In this document: positions 7,557 through 15,819 of the stretch, piece after piece
How the letters are laid out: the number at the start of each line of letters is the position of its first letter
How positions within the stretch are numbered: the first letter of the stretch is position 1
Notes under the pieces: model-generated
Databases searched by the model: none
Seen by the model: only the letters and a program-made list of their open reading frames with translations
What the model was told of the DNA's origin: nothing
Source: Bacillus pumilus
GTDB lineage: Bacteria; Bacillota; Bacilli; Bacillales; Bacillaceae
Length of the DNA stretch: 64,000 nt
Direction of reading: 5' to 3'
Assembly (NCBI RefSeq): GCF_038738535.1
Contig: NZ_CP046128.1
Location: forward strand, 248,001 to 312,000
Program-made: the position numbers and the translations under genes

Positions 7557-7714
7557 ACGTGAATGAATTCAAAAAGCAATGCTTTAAATGGGGCATGATC
7601 TTCACAGTTGTAGGAGGCATTGTAACGGCGATTGGGTTTGGGCTATCAGGTTTTGATCCAGACGCATATCACACAAAAAAAGAGAACAACGTGTTCCGCA
7701 CCATCAATTGGTAG
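7553..7714 (+). CDS. 53-aa membrane peptide, possible truncated DUF4097-type protein
   Basis: This short frame starts at an ATG overlapping the DUF1700 stop (ATGA). It encodes a positively charged start (FKKQCFKWG), one membrane helix (MIFTVVGGIVTAIGFGLSGF) and a short polar tail ending at TAG 7712-7714. PadR-DUF1700 operons are commonly completed by a protein with such an N-terminal helix followed by a DUF4097 beta-repeat domain. Here the extracellular domain is absent and a terminator follows 24 bases later. It may be a genuine mini-protein or the remnant of a shortened gene. Confidence 0.65.
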   Translation: MNVNEFKKQCFKWGMIFTVVGGIVTAIGFGLSGFDPDAYHTKKENNVFRTINW

Positions 7715-7736
7715 CAACGCGCTATAATGAACTAAA

Positions 7737-7762
7737 AAAACCCGCTTATGCGGGTCTTTTTG
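7737..7762. terminator. Bidirectional terminator between the PadR operon and the MFS gene
   Basis: The stem ACCCGC (7740-7745) pairs with GCGGGT (7750-7755) across a TTAT loop, with A and T runs on the two sides. The MFS gene's stop codon lies in the loop. Confidence 0.85.
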
Positions 7763-8963
7763 TTGCTCGGGCCACAAAGAAGAAATAACAGCAAAGTGCA
7801 CCTAGGTCACAAAGCATAATGATCAGGCCCATTGGAAAGGCTGTTTGGCTTCCCGCTAGTCCGACAAGAGGTGTCATGCATGCGCCTAGCAGCATTTGTG
7901 CCACCCCGATGAGGGCAGCTGCACTTCCTGCATGCGCTCCGTGATGCTGCATCGCAAGAGACGGCGCGGACGTACCGACAATTCCGACGCTTGAGACAAC
8001 AAAAAACAATGGAATGAGAATGCCATACAACCCTGCATCAATGGAGATCATCAAAAATAAGGAGACGCCGCCTAAGGCAGCTGTCAGCAATCCAATGCGA
8101 AGAACTTTCTCTTCGCCGATTTTTACAGCGACACGGGCAAATACTTGTCCAGCCGTGATGATGCCAAGACTATTCACCGCAAAGGCAGCACTAAATCCTT
8201 GTGGAGAAAGGTGGAAAAGATCCTGGAGCACAAACGGTGAGCCAGAAATATAGGCAAACATCGCTGCGAATACAAGACCCTGCGAGAGGGCATACCCAAC
8301 AAAGAGACGATCACTCGCTAAAATTTTCATGGCACCAACAATCTGTTGAAAGCCCCCAGTCTGTCTGCGCTCCACAGGTAAACTTTCTTGTAGTGAAAAA
8401 ATGGATCTCAGCAGCATCAAGGCCCCGAGAATTCCTAGTAGAACAAATACACCCTGCCATGTTGTAAAGCGTAAAATCTGTCCGCCCACAATAGGTGCCG
8501 CTGCCGGAGCAACTCCGTTGACCAACATCAGCAGTGCAAAGAATTTCGTCATTTCTGATCCTTCATAATGATCTCGCACAATGGCTCGTGCAATGACAAT
8601 GCCAGCTGAACCAGCGAGCCCTTGAATCAATCTTAAGAGGATGAACATCCAAATCGATGTGACCACCGTACATAAAAGTGATGAGGCTATAAAAATGATT
8701 AAGCCGATCATCAGCGGTTTTCTTCTGCCGATCGTATCACTAATAGGACCTGCAATCAGCTGTCCAAGCGCCAGTCCAATAAGACAAGCCATAAGACTTA
8801 ATTGGGACAAAGCCGTGCTTGCTTCAAAATCACGCGCAATATTAGGCAAAGCAGGTAAATACATATCCATTGCAAGCGGTGCAAGGGCTGTTAAAGACCC
8901 AAGCAATGCAGCAAGGAGAAATCGATTTTTTTTCGATTCTTGGGGATAAGATAAAGAACTCAT
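7746..8963 (-). CDS. Bcr/CflA-family MFS multidrug exporter
   Basis: The 405-aa protein has 12 predicted membrane helices. The first, with PLAMDMYLPALPNIARDF (about residues 29-46), is the signature of the DHA1 Bcr/CflA drug/H+ antiporters. The MFS loop motif GPISDTIGRRKPLM follows helix 2 (about residues 72-85), and there is an antiporter-type helix 5 (GVAPAAAPIVGG). Such pumps export drugs such as chloramphenicol, bicyclomycin or sulfonamides, or metabolites. ATG follows AGGAGTG. It is monocistronic. It resembles B. subtilis YdgK, but with several paralogues in Bacillus no symbol is given. Confidence 0.93.
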   Translation of the reverse strand: MSSLSYPQESKKNRFLLAALLGSLTALAPLAMDMYLPALPNIARDFEASTALSQLSLMACLIGLALGQLIAGPISDTIGRRKPLMIGLIIFIASSLLCTVVTSIWMFILLRLIQGLAGSAGIVIARAIVRDHYEGSEMTKFFALLMLVNGVAPAAAPIVGGQILRFTTWQGVFVLLGILGALMLLRSIFSLQESLPVERRQTGGFQQIVGAMKILASDRLFVGYALSQGLVFAAMFAYISGSPFVLQDLFHLSPQGFSAAFAVNSLGIITAGQVFARVAVKIGEEKVLRIGLLTAALGGVSLFLMISIDAGLYGILIPLFFVVSSVGIVGTSAPSLAMQHHGAHAGSAAALIGVAQMLLGACMTPLVGLAGSQTAFPMGLIIMLCDLGALCCYFFFVARATKRPA

Positions 8964-9176
8964 ATGATCACTACACTCCTCGTATACTTCCTCAAAACAG
9001 CATAATGAATCAAGCGTTCCTTTTCAATGGAAATTTTCAAAGATGATTCCGTGCAAAATGATTGATCTTTCGAATGAGACTCTTTACATTGAATGAGTAG
9101 AGAAAAGAACAAGGTCATCGACATGCAGTATTTGCATGATACGTATATCTAGCAATAAACAACAGGAGGTGCTGAC

Positions 9177-9725
9177 ATGAAGCAGCAAGAGCTGATCATT
9201 CGTCAAGCAGTCAAAGAAGATCATGAAGCGGTCAGGCATGTACTAATCAAATCCTATTCACAGTATGAGCCTCAATTTACAGAGGAAGGCTGGCAAAATT
9301 ATTCTGCTGCGCTTGCAGCAGCTGTAGATAATCCGAACATGGAGCTGATGCTTGTGGCGGAGCTTGAAGGCAAGGTCGTGGGGACGCTTCAAATGTTCCG
9401 GTCATCAGAGCAAGCGTATGACAAACCCGAAATGGGCATTACATCAGCCATCGTCCGGTTTTTAGGAGTAGATCCCGATGTTAGGGGAAAAGGAATTGCA
9501 GAGTCATTATTACGTAAAAGTATTGAACTTACGCAATCATGGGGCGAAAATGTCCTGTATCTTCATACATCTGATAAAATGCAGGCTGCCATTCGTCTAT
9601 ATGAAAGAATGGGCTTTGAGCGTGCACTAGATAAAGAATTTGTGAATCAAAATGGGACGCATGTCAAGAGCTATCAATATGTTATCCAAAAAGAACAGCC
9701 GGCTGGTTCATCACTTCACTCGTAA
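9177..9725 (+). CDS. GNAT-family N-acetyltransferase
   Basis: The 182-aa protein has the GNAT fold. The N-terminal strand is IIRQAVKEDHEAVRHV. The acetyl-CoA-binding motif A appears as FLGVDPDVRGKGIAESLLRK (about residues 98-117, with the V/RGxGxA pyrophosphate loop). The C-terminal motif is AIRLYERMGFER. The substrate cannot be read from sequence. ATG 9177 follows AGGAGGTG. It is alone on its strand and ends inside the convergent small gene at 9682-9978. Confidence 0.93.
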   Translation: MKQQELIIRQAVKEDHEAVRHVLIKSYSQYEPQFTEEGWQNYSAALAAAVDNPNMELMLVAELEGKVVGTLQMFRSSEQAYDKPEMGITSAIVRFLGVDPDVRGKGIAESLLRKSIELTQSWGENVLYLHTSDKMQAAIRLYERMGFERALDKEFVNQNGTHVKSYQYVIQKEQPAGSSLHS

Positions 9726-9978
9726 TAAAAGGAAGAGCAAGTCCTTCAGGGACAGCTCTTCCTTTTTTCAATTTACGCCCACAGTACAAGCGCCCAATAT
9801 GATACCCCCCCCACGAAATTAAACCGAACATGACAAAGAATTTTAACACGCGTTCGTAAAGGGACAGCTTTCGTTCTCTCTTCGTTTTCACCAGCCGCCA
9901 ATAAAAGGCATAGTTCCATAAAAAGAGGATGATTTGTCCAAGCTCTGTAAGGTTTTCAAGAATCGTGATTCCGTTCAT
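9682..9978 (-). CDS. Putative small membrane protein (98 aa), convergent overlap
   Basis: The frame encodes two hydrophobic segments (about residues 14-30, QIILFLWNYAFYW, and 46-64, LKFFVMFGLISWGGYHIGRL) separated by a basic loop rich in Lys and Arg, as in a small inner-membrane protein. The upstream site GATGAG is a weak ribosome binding site. Its last 44 bases overlap the end of the GNAT gene on the other strand, and the GNAT terminator hairpin lies inside its C-terminal third. The real protein may be conserved only to about residue 70. I do not recognise the family. Confidence 0.5.
   Translation of the reverse strand: MNGITILENLTELGQIILFLWNYAFYWRLVKTKRERKLSLYERVLKFFVMFGLISWGGYHIGRLYCGRKLKKGRAVPEGLALPFITSEVMNQPAVLFG
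9729..9768 (+). terminator. Terminator of the GNAT gene
   Basis: A perfect 10-bp stem AAGGAAGAGC (9729-9738) pairs with GCTCTTCCTT (9755-9764), followed by six T residues. It lies inside the convergent frame 9682-9978. Confidence 0.8.
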
Positions 9979-10091
9979 TTATTTCATCTCATCATAGGTC
10001 TTCCATAAGTAAATGCAGCAACCCTTTATTTCTTCAAAAAAAATCGGTGTATACTGGAAAGAGAGAAACTAGATGCAGAGGGAGTTGTGAC

Positions 10092-10631
10092 ATGTTGTTT
10101 TCGCTACATGCGGATCGTTGGGATGAAGTAATCGAGAGAAAAATCAAATACGATCAGAAGGTCGTGGAATATACTTGTCAGCTGTTAGACGCACAGGAGC
10201 AGCAGGCTGTGCTATTTCACAAGATCGAAGACACGTTTACGATGAGGGCAGGTGATGGTGCTCTGACCATTCCAAAAGGGAGCTATACGACCGCCTATTA
10301 TTGGAAGGATCGACCTTACAATATTTACTTCTGGAGGGATGATCAAGGGAAGGAACTTGGGTCTTATTTTAATATTGTGGGGAATACATGGTTCAACGGC
10401 CAGCTGGTCATATTTGAAGACCTCATTATTGATCTTCTCGTTCTGCCGAATGGTCATTTCTTTGTGTTGGATGAAGATGAATTGCCGGAGAGTTTAGCGG
10501 CTTTTGAACAAGGTTCAGTGCGCCGGGCATTAGAGGGTGTGATGGCTTCGTTAGAAAGCATACTCGATCAAGTGAGGGCAGATGCCGAAGGAAAATATCA
10601 TCACAGCTTGTTTGAGCCGATGTTGAAATAG
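10092..10631 (+). CDS. DUF402-family protein (179 aa)
   Basis: I start at ATG 10092, behind AGAGGGAG. The frame is open back to GTG 10047, but TATACT at 10048-10053 looks like the -10 box, so the longer version is unlikely. The protein has the DUF402 core (about residues 50-150): FTMRAGDGALTIPKGSY, YWKDRPYNIYFWRDDQG, then SYFNIVGN and FEDLIIDLLVLP with the acidic DEDEL cluster. DUF402 proteins include nucleoside di/triphosphatases and RNA-binding regulators in Gram-positives. It is monocistronic. The biochemical role here is inference from the family. Confidence 0.88.
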   Translation: MLFSLHADRWDEVIERKIKYDQKVVEYTCQLLDAQEQQAVLFHKIEDTFTMRAGDGALTIPKGSYTTAYYWKDRPYNIYFWRDDQGKELGSYFNIVGNTWFNGQLVIFEDLIIDLLVLPNGHFFVLDEDELPESLAAFEQGSVRRALEGVMASLESILDQVRADAEGKYHHSLFEPMLK

Positions 10632-10634
10632 AAA

Positions 10635-10668
10635 AAACGATTCCTTTCAGGCGAGGAATCGTTTTTTT
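10635..10668. terminator. Bidirectional terminator between the DUF402 gene and epr
   Basis: AACGATTCC (10636-10644) pairs with GGAATCGTT (10655-10663), with A and T runs on the two sides. It lies between two convergent stop codons. Confidence 0.85.
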
Positions 10669-10671
10669 CTG

Positions 10672-12303
10672 TCAAACCTTGATACGGTTTAATCGTTTCT
10701 GTAAGTTGGTTTTCGTTTTGGAAGCTTTTAGCTGTTTGACAGCGGTTTGAGCCGCTGCTTTTGTTTTCTTTGTCCGTTTGGCTTCCGCTTTTTTCACCTT
10801 TTGTTTGGCGTCTGTCACTTTCTTTTGATAGGCGACCTGTTTTTTGACTTTGTCGAGCCGGTTTTGCAGGCTTGTTTTTTCTTTGCCTTTGTTTAGCTTT
10901 TTGATAGCCGTTTGGGCGCTTTTAATGGCGCCTTGTGTTTTGTTTTTTTCGGCTGTTTGAACCTTTGAACGTGCGGAACGGATATCAATGGTTCCTTGTA
11001 CCTTTTTCACCCGTTCGGTGAGTGCTGTTTTTTGTTTACTTGCAGTGAGTCGGCCAATTCTCGTTTTGGCTTGATTGACATCTGCCTGCTTTTTAGATGT
11101 TTCGGCTTTTTTGACAGCGCTGGTCGCAGCCTTTAAAAAGGTGGATTGCGGTACATATTGCACGCGGCCATAGCCGAATTGTGGATCCTTTCCTTTTGCG
11201 CCAAGATCCACTGTATAGCTGCGCAATAAGGTGCGAAGCTGTGCATTTGTTTTCTTCGGATGAAGCTGCTTCAACAGCGCCAGCATCCCTGTGACATGCG
11301 GTGCAGCTTGTGATGTACCCGTTGCATACCAATATTCATTTTTTAAATAAGTGCTGATGACGTTCTCGCCAGGGGCAGAAAATTCGATGCCTTTCCCTGT
11401 ATTTGAGATAGACGCGAGTTTGTCTTTGTCAGTGGTTGCGGAAACAGCAATGACGCTATTGTAAGCGGCAGGGTAGCTGATATGATTCTTCTTCCCATCA
11501 TTTCCGCTTGCAGCGACCACAAGCAGTCCTTTTTTGTATGCTTCATCCACTGCTGAACGCAAGATGGGGATATTGTCTTCAAAACCTAGACTTAAATTCA
11601 TAATATCCATCTTATTGCTAATGGCCCAATCGATGCCTCGAAGCAGACTGTACAGGTCGCCTTCTCCCTTTTTATCTAACACTTTCACAGCATACAGCTT
11701 CGCGCCAGAAGCGACGCCGACTGTGCCGTAATCGTTATTGATCGCACCAATCGTGCCCGCGACATGTGTGCCGTGTCCTTCATCATCTTTATAGGAAGAT
11801 GTGTAGTTCACAAATGATTTACCGCCCGATACCTTTAAATCCTCATGTGGAAAAATACCAGTATCTAAAACGGCTACTTTCACATTTTTACCTGTGACGC
11901 CTTCTTTGATCGCTTTCTTTACATTCAGCTTTTGCAGGTTGTAAGATTTTTGAACCAATGCATCCTGATTCGTAGCGGCAGCAGTTTTTTTCATGGTAGA
12001 AGAAGCGAGTTTGACCTTTACGTTTTTTGACACATATGCAATGTTTGGGTCTTTTTTGAGTGAAGTGACGGCTTGTTCATCTGCTGTCACAGCGACAGCG
12101 GGAAGATGTATGTACTGTGCGTTCACTTTTTCACTTTCTTCAATAGCCGTTTGCTTTCCTTTTTGGTTTTTATAGACGATAATGACATCTGTTTCTTTTG
12201 GCGGTGCAGCTGCCTGCGAATGGTAAGGCAAGGCAGTTGTCAACGCAAGAAGAAACGCGATGACTACGACGATTTTCTTTTTCAAGGCGATAGCCCCTTG
12301 CAT
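10672..12303 (-). CDS. epr: Minor extracellular serine protease Epr
   Basis: A 543-aa secreted subtilase. It has a signal peptide (residues 1-32, Ala-rich cleavage site), an inhibitor propeptide (about 38-92, with VIIVYKNQKGK and HLPAVAVTADEQAV), and a catalytic domain with Asp147 (VLDTG), His177 (GHGTHVAG), Asn268 (ASGNDG) and Ser331 (GTSQAAPH). The C-terminal 150 residues are Lys/Ala/Gln-rich tandem repeats of about 45-50 aa (AVKQLKASKTKTNLQKRL type), the hallmark of B. subtilis Epr. B. subtilis Epr is about 645 aa with more repeats, so this tail is shorter. ATG follows GGAGG at 7-nt spacing. In B. subtilis Epr is linked to swarming and is SigD-controlled; no SigD box was verified here. Confidence 0.93.
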   Translation of the reverse strand: MQGAIALKKKIVVVIAFLLALTTALPYHSQAAAPPKETDVIIVYKNQKGKQTAIEESEKVNAQYIHLPAVAVTADEQAVTSLKKDPNIAYVSKNVKVKLASSTMKKTAAATNQDALVQKSYNLQKLNVKKAIKEGVTGKNVKVAVLDTGIFPHEDLKVSGGKSFVNYTSSYKDDEGHGTHVAGTIGAINNDYGTVGVASGAKLYAVKVLDKKGEGDLYSLLRGIDWAISNKMDIMNLSLGFEDNIPILRSAVDEAYKKGLLVVAASGNDGKKNHISYPAAYNSVIAVSATTDKDKLASISNTGKGIEFSAPGENVISTYLKNEYWYATGTSQAAPHVTGMLALLKQLHPKKTNAQLRTLLRSYTVDLGAKGKDPQFGYGRVQYVPQSTFLKAATSAVKKAETSKKQADVNQAKTRIGRLTASKQKTALTERVKKVQGTIDIRSARSKVQTAEKNKTQGAIKSAQTAIKKLNKGKEKTSLQNRLDKVKKQVAYQKKVTDAKQKVKKAEAKRTKKTKAAAQTAVKQLKASKTKTNLQKRLNRIKV

Positions 12304-12471
12304 ACGATGACCTCCGTCTTTTTTTCTCTATTATATCGGAGAAATGAGAAGGATGGTTAGAAGAATCATATTGTTTGTCAGAAAGTTTTTTTACAAGTAA
12401 CCTGAAATTGAAATTCATACAAATCTAGTAGACAATAGAGAGATCATAATAAGAGAAAGTAGGACATGCTG

Positions 12472-13953
12472 ATGAACGTAAAAGAGTATATGACGTATGA
12501 TGCGACTGGCTTGGCAGCACTTGTACGGAATAAGCAGGTAACGCCAGACGAGCTTGTACAGGCTGCATTTGCTAGATTGAATGAGGTCAATCCTGAACTA
12601 AATGCGGTGATTCAGACAAGACAAGATCAAGTATTAAAAGAAATCAAGACATTACATACGAATCAGCCGTTTGCGGGCGTTCCATTTGTACTGAAAAATA
12701 TATCGCAAGGGATGGAGAATGAACCGCTGACAGCAGGTGCTGCATTGTTAAAGGATGTAAAGGCAAAAACGGACTCCCACTTTGTCCATCGATTGAAGCA
12801 GGCTGGATTTCTCATGATGGGGCATACAAACACACCAGAATTCGGTTTAAGGAATGTAACAGAACCTTCTTTACATGGTCCAACGAGGAACCCTTGGCAT
12901 CCTGACTATTCCCCTGGCGGTTCAAGCGGCGGGACGGCAGCAGCTGTTGCAAGCGGCATCGTACCGGCTGGTGGAGCAAGTGATGGCGGTGGGTCCATTC
13001 GGATTCCAGCATCCTTTACAGGTTTGTTCGGTCTCAAGCCAACGAGAGGAAGAACGCCAGTAGGACCAGGCGCAGGAAGGCAGTGGCAAGGGGCTTCCAT
13101 TGATTTTACACTCACAAAAACAGTGCGGGACAGTGCAGCCCTTCTTGATCTGCTTCAAGTCATTCAGCCTGAAGCGGCTTTCCAAACGCCGTTATACGAC
13201 GGCAGCTATCAAGAAGATCTAGTGAAACGTACATCTTCTATGCGAATTGCTTACAGTATAGAATCTCCAGTAGGTACGAAGGTTAGTGAGGAAGCGAAGC
13301 AGGCGGTTCAGCAAACAGTGAAATGGCTGAGTGACCAAGGGCACCAAGTAGAAGAAGCGAAGCCGGCAATTGACGGGATCCATCTGATGCAGCAATACTA
13401 CGTCATGAACAGCGGAGAAATGTCTGCATTATTCACGTCCTTGGCTCGTTCATTAGGACGTCCAGTCAATCCGGAGGAAACGGACATCGTCGCATGGGTG
13501 CTGGCGGAGGCTGGCAAGAATGTGACCGCTGCTGCTTATACAGAAAGTCTTGATGCGTGGGATATGGCGGCTGCACAAATGGCATCATTTCATCAAACGT
13601 ACGATCTTTTTGTGACACCAGCTACTGCCTATTCAGCTCCAAGAATTGGTGAGCTGATGCATTCGAAAGAGGAAATCACTGAACTTTTACGTGTGTCATC
13701 CCTCTCAATGCAAGCGCAGCAGGATCTCATTTATGACATGTTCTTAAAGAGTCTGACCTACACACCATTTACACAGCTTGCCAACTTAACGGGTCAGCCT
13801 TCTATGAGTGTTCCTGTTCATCTCACTGAAGCGGGCATGCCTTTAGGGGTACAGGTGACAGCACCAAAGGGAAAAGAGGACTGGCTGCTTCGGCTTGCAG
13901 CAGAAATGGAGACATCCTCGATTTGGAAAGGAACAAATCAAATCATACGTTGA
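12472..13953 (+). CDS. Amidase (amidase-signature family)
   Basis: I prefer ATG 12472 because AGTAGG sits 8 bases upstream; ATG 12466 would be only 2 bases from it. The 493-aa enzyme hydrolyses carboxylic amides with a Ser-cisSer-Lys triad. The Lys is in FVLKNIS (about residue 76). The Gly/Ser-rich signature YSPGGSSGGTAAAVASG is at about 148-164. The nucleophile Ser is in GASDGGGSIRIPASFTGLFG (about 170-189). It resembles 6-aminohexanoate-cyclic-dimer hydrolase-like amidases more than GatA. It is followed 28 bases later by a TetR regulator, suggesting shared control. Confidence 0.92.
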   Translation: MNVKEYMTYDATGLAALVRNKQVTPDELVQAAFARLNEVNPELNAVIQTRQDQVLKEIKTLHTNQPFAGVPFVLKNISQGMENEPLTAGAALLKDVKAKTDSHFVHRLKQAGFLMMGHTNTPEFGLRNVTEPSLHGPTRNPWHPDYSPGGSSGGTAAAVASGIVPAGGASDGGGSIRIPASFTGLFGLKPTRGRTPVGPGAGRQWQGASIDFTLTKTVRDSAALLDLLQVIQPEAAFQTPLYDGSYQEDLVKRTSSMRIAYSIESPVGTKVSEEAKQAVQQTVKWLSDQGHQVEEAKPAIDGIHLMQQYYVMNSGEMSALFTSLARSLGRPVNPEETDIVAWVLAEAGKNVTAAAYTESLDAWDMAAAQMASFHQTYDLFVTPATAYSAPRIGELMHSKEEITELLRVSSLSMQAQQDLIYDMFLKSLTYTPFTQLANLTGQPSMSVPVHLTEAGMPLGVQVTAPKGKEDWLLRLAAEMETSSIWKGTNQIIR

Positions 13954-13981
13954 AACGACATTTGTCTATGGAGGGAAAGGA

Positions 13982-14554
13982 GTGTCACACGTGAGTACGA
14001 AGGACAGAATCATTCAAACGGCTGCACTTCTTTTACGAAAACAGGGGTATCATGCGACAGGATTGAATCAAATCATTAGAGAGAGCGGCACGCCTAAAGG
14101 ATCTCTTTATTATTACTTTCCAAACGGAAAAGAAGAGCTAGCCATAGCAGCCGTTGAATATATTAGTCAAAAGGTCATCGATCGAATTGAAGAAAGTTTT
14201 GCCTATTCGGATGACCCTTATATCGCCATCGACCGTTTTATGACAAACATCATTCGGGGATTTATGGAGCAAGAAAGTGAAAGAGGGATTCCGATTGTCT
14301 TGCTGGCGGCAGAATCCAAGCCAGAACATACGCAGCTTCATGCTGCATGCAAACAAGAAATGATCCGCTGGCAAGAGCTTGTGAAAGAAAAGCTAATGAA
14401 CAGCGGATATGAAGAAAACAAAGCGGATGAGCTGGCTTCTCTCCTTCATTCAATGGTGATTGGGGGTCTATCGATGACCACAGCACTCAAACAAACGACC
14501 CCGTTAGAACACGTAAAGTGTTACCTTAGACACTTATTTATGCGAGAAGAGTAA
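13982..14554 (+). CDS. TetR-family regulator of the LmrA/QdoR (YxaF) type
   Basis: GTG 13982 follows GGAGGGAAAGG; an alternative GTG is at 13991. The longer frame back to 13895 overlaps the amidase and is unlikely. About 190 aa. The N-terminal helix-turn-helix (HATGLNQIIRESGTPKGSLYYYF region, about residues 25-50) and FPNGKEELAIAAV closely match B. subtilis LmrA and QdoR. These bind an ATTATA...TCTATA box and are released by flavonoids such as quercetin. A matching box lies at 14578-14597, before the adjacent quercetinase gene. This is probably its repressor. Confidence 0.92.
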   Translation: MSHVSTKDRIIQTAALLLRKQGYHATGLNQIIRESGTPKGSLYYYFPNGKEELAIAAVEYISQKVIDRIEESFAYSDDPYIAIDRFMTNIIRGFMEQESERGIPIVLLAAESKPEHTQLHAACKQEMIRWQELVKEKLMNSGYEENKADELASLLHSMVIGGLSMTTALKQTTPLEHVKCYLRHLFMREE

Positions 14555-14577
14555 AATCTCTCGCATATTGTCTATCT

Positions 14578-14597
14578 ATTATATCAATTGGTCTATA
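14578..14597. promoter_or_regulatory. LmrA/QdoR-type operator
   Basis: The sequence attatatcaattggtctata fits the published B. subtilis LmrA/QdoR box (AWTATA...GGTCTATA). It overlaps a TATAAT -10 hexamer at 14596-14601, so bound repressor would block the qdoI promoter. Confidence 0.75.
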
Positions 14598-14634
14598 TAA
14601 TAAAGATAGTCAATTAGTCATGAGGAGTGATGGG

Positions 14635-15657
14635 ATGTCGGAGCAACCGCAATCAATCAAGCAATCCGAAGATACCTATTTTTATACCGTGTCTGGTTCA
14701 GGGAAGCTGTATGGGCTTGAAAATCAGCTTGTTCATGTGCTGGCAGAAGCAAATCAAACGAATCAGCTGTTTGAGCTTGTCTTAATCACAGGTGGGAAAG
14801 GGGCTTATTTTCCACTTCATTGTCATGAGCACTTATTTGAAACCATTTTCGTGCTGGAAGGAAAGCTTGAAGTGATACTGGACGGTAAAAAATATATGGT
14901 CACAGCCTTCGATTATATTCATATCCCGCCTAAAACGATTCATGGCTACAGAATGCATAGTCACAAAACAAGGTTTATTTCATATACGTTGGGCGGACAA
15001 ATGACAGATGTCTATCAGCAAATTGGGAAGAGGCTTCAGCAGAACGAATGGCTGATGACTGATCATGCTTTCGATGCAGCCAGCTTTGAACAAGCTGAAA
15101 AAGAAAGCGATCTCATATTGATGCATGGTATCCGGCAGCTATCAAATACAACCAAGCCCTCCGTTTTATTTCATAGTCAGCTCCCTCAGGCGGTGCAGCC
15201 CTATGTATTAGAGGCTGGTGAAGGGAAGCAATATATCGTGGATGGTCAGCTTCATGAGCTGATCGCAACAACAGAAACAACTGGAGGCGGGTTCAGCCAT
15301 TTTGTGATTGAAGGCGCGAAGGGAAAGTATTTTCCTCCACATTATCATCAAGTACATACAGAAGCACTCTATTGCGTTGAAGGAAAAATGAACCTTCAAT
15401 TGAACGGAGAGGATATTTGCCTGATGCCGGGTGATTTTGCCTATATACCGCCGGATACGATTCATTCTTATGAATTCGTTTCCCATTCTAATAAATTTTT
15501 GCTTTTACTGCTCCCTGGAAAGATTGAGCAGTTGTATGAGCAGTTTGAAGAATCACAAAGCCCGAGTATATGTCCTTATTTTATTCAAGAAGGGAACTTG
15601 ATGATCGATCGAGAGACTTCATCTCAATATGATTTGGTTTTTGTCGAAAAAGGATAA
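14635..15657 (+). CDS. qdoI: Quercetin 2,3-dioxygenase-like bicupin
   Basis: I chose ATG 14635 (GAGGAG 7 bases upstream); the ATG at 14620 precedes the ribosome site. The 340-aa protein has two cupin domains. The first has FPLHCHEHLFETIFVLEGKL (about residues 60-80) and TIHGY. The second has PPHYHQVHTEALYCVEGKM (about 241-259) and TIHSYEF. Each carries the His-X-His...Glu...His metal ligands. Length and layout match B. subtilis QdoI (YxaG), which cleaves flavonols with O2 and releases CO. With the TetR gene and operator it forms a flavonoid-response module. The physiological substrate is not proven. Confidence 0.88.
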   Translation: MSEQPQSIKQSEDTYFYTVSGSGKLYGLENQLVHVLAEANQTNQLFELVLITGGKGAYFPLHCHEHLFETIFVLEGKLEVILDGKKYMVTAFDYIHIPPKTIHGYRMHSHKTRFISYTLGGQMTDVYQQIGKRLQQNEWLMTDHAFDAASFEQAEKESDLILMHGIRQLSNTTKPSVLFHSQLPQAVQPYVLEAGEGKQYIVDGQLHELIATTETTGGGFSHFVIEGAKGKYFPPHYHQVHTEALYCVEGKMNLQLNGEDICLMPGDFAYIPPDTIHSYEFVSHSNKFLLLLLPGKIEQLYEQFEESQSPSICPYFIQEGNLMIDRETSSQYDLVFVEKG

Positions 15658-15660
15658 ATA

Positions 15661-15674
15661 TGTAACGCGTTACA
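15661..15674. promoter_or_regulatory. Perfect 14-bp palindrome after qdoI
   Basis: The sequence tgtaacgcgttaca is fully self-complementary and lies 3 bases after the qdoI stop, before its terminator. It could be a repressor site for the downstream adhB region, or chance. Confidence 0.3.
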
Positions 15675-15689
15675 CATGATTGAATAAGC

Positions 15690-15722
15690 GCCTGTCGAAC
15701 CTATCGACGGGCCTTTCTTATT
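15690..15722 (+). terminator. Terminator of qdoI
   Basis: GCCTGTCGA (15690-15698) pairs with TCGACGGGC (15704-15712, one wobble), followed by a T-rich tract. Confidence 0.75.
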
Positions 15723-15754
15723 TTTTGGCTCCTCCTTATAAATCTCTCATTTGA

Positions 15755-15773
15755 TGAATGAACCATTCATTCA
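15755..15773. promoter_or_regulatory. TetR-type dyad upstream of adhB
   Basis: TGAATGA (15755-15761) and TCATTCA (15767-15773) form a perfect dyad with a 5-bp centre. It resembles operators of TetR-family repressors such as FadR, but the centre is one base longer than the FadR box. Confidence 0.4.
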
Positions 15774-15819
15774 AGGTGAAGCTATGTACAGATGATTTTC
15801 GCTAAAGGAGGAAATGCAT

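Noticed and set aside
8014..8949. Several plus-strand frames opposite the Bcr/CflA exporter
   Set aside because: They mirror the codon pattern of the transporter, lack start sites and have no protein features.
10047..10091. GTG 10047 as the start of the DUF402 protein
   Set aside because: The added residues are Arg/Cys-rich and unlike the family, and the region includes a TATACT promoter box.
15755..15773. FadR box upstream of adhB
   Set aside because: The arms match, but the centre is 5 rather than 4 bases, so FadR itself is unlikely; kept only as a generic TetR-type dyad.
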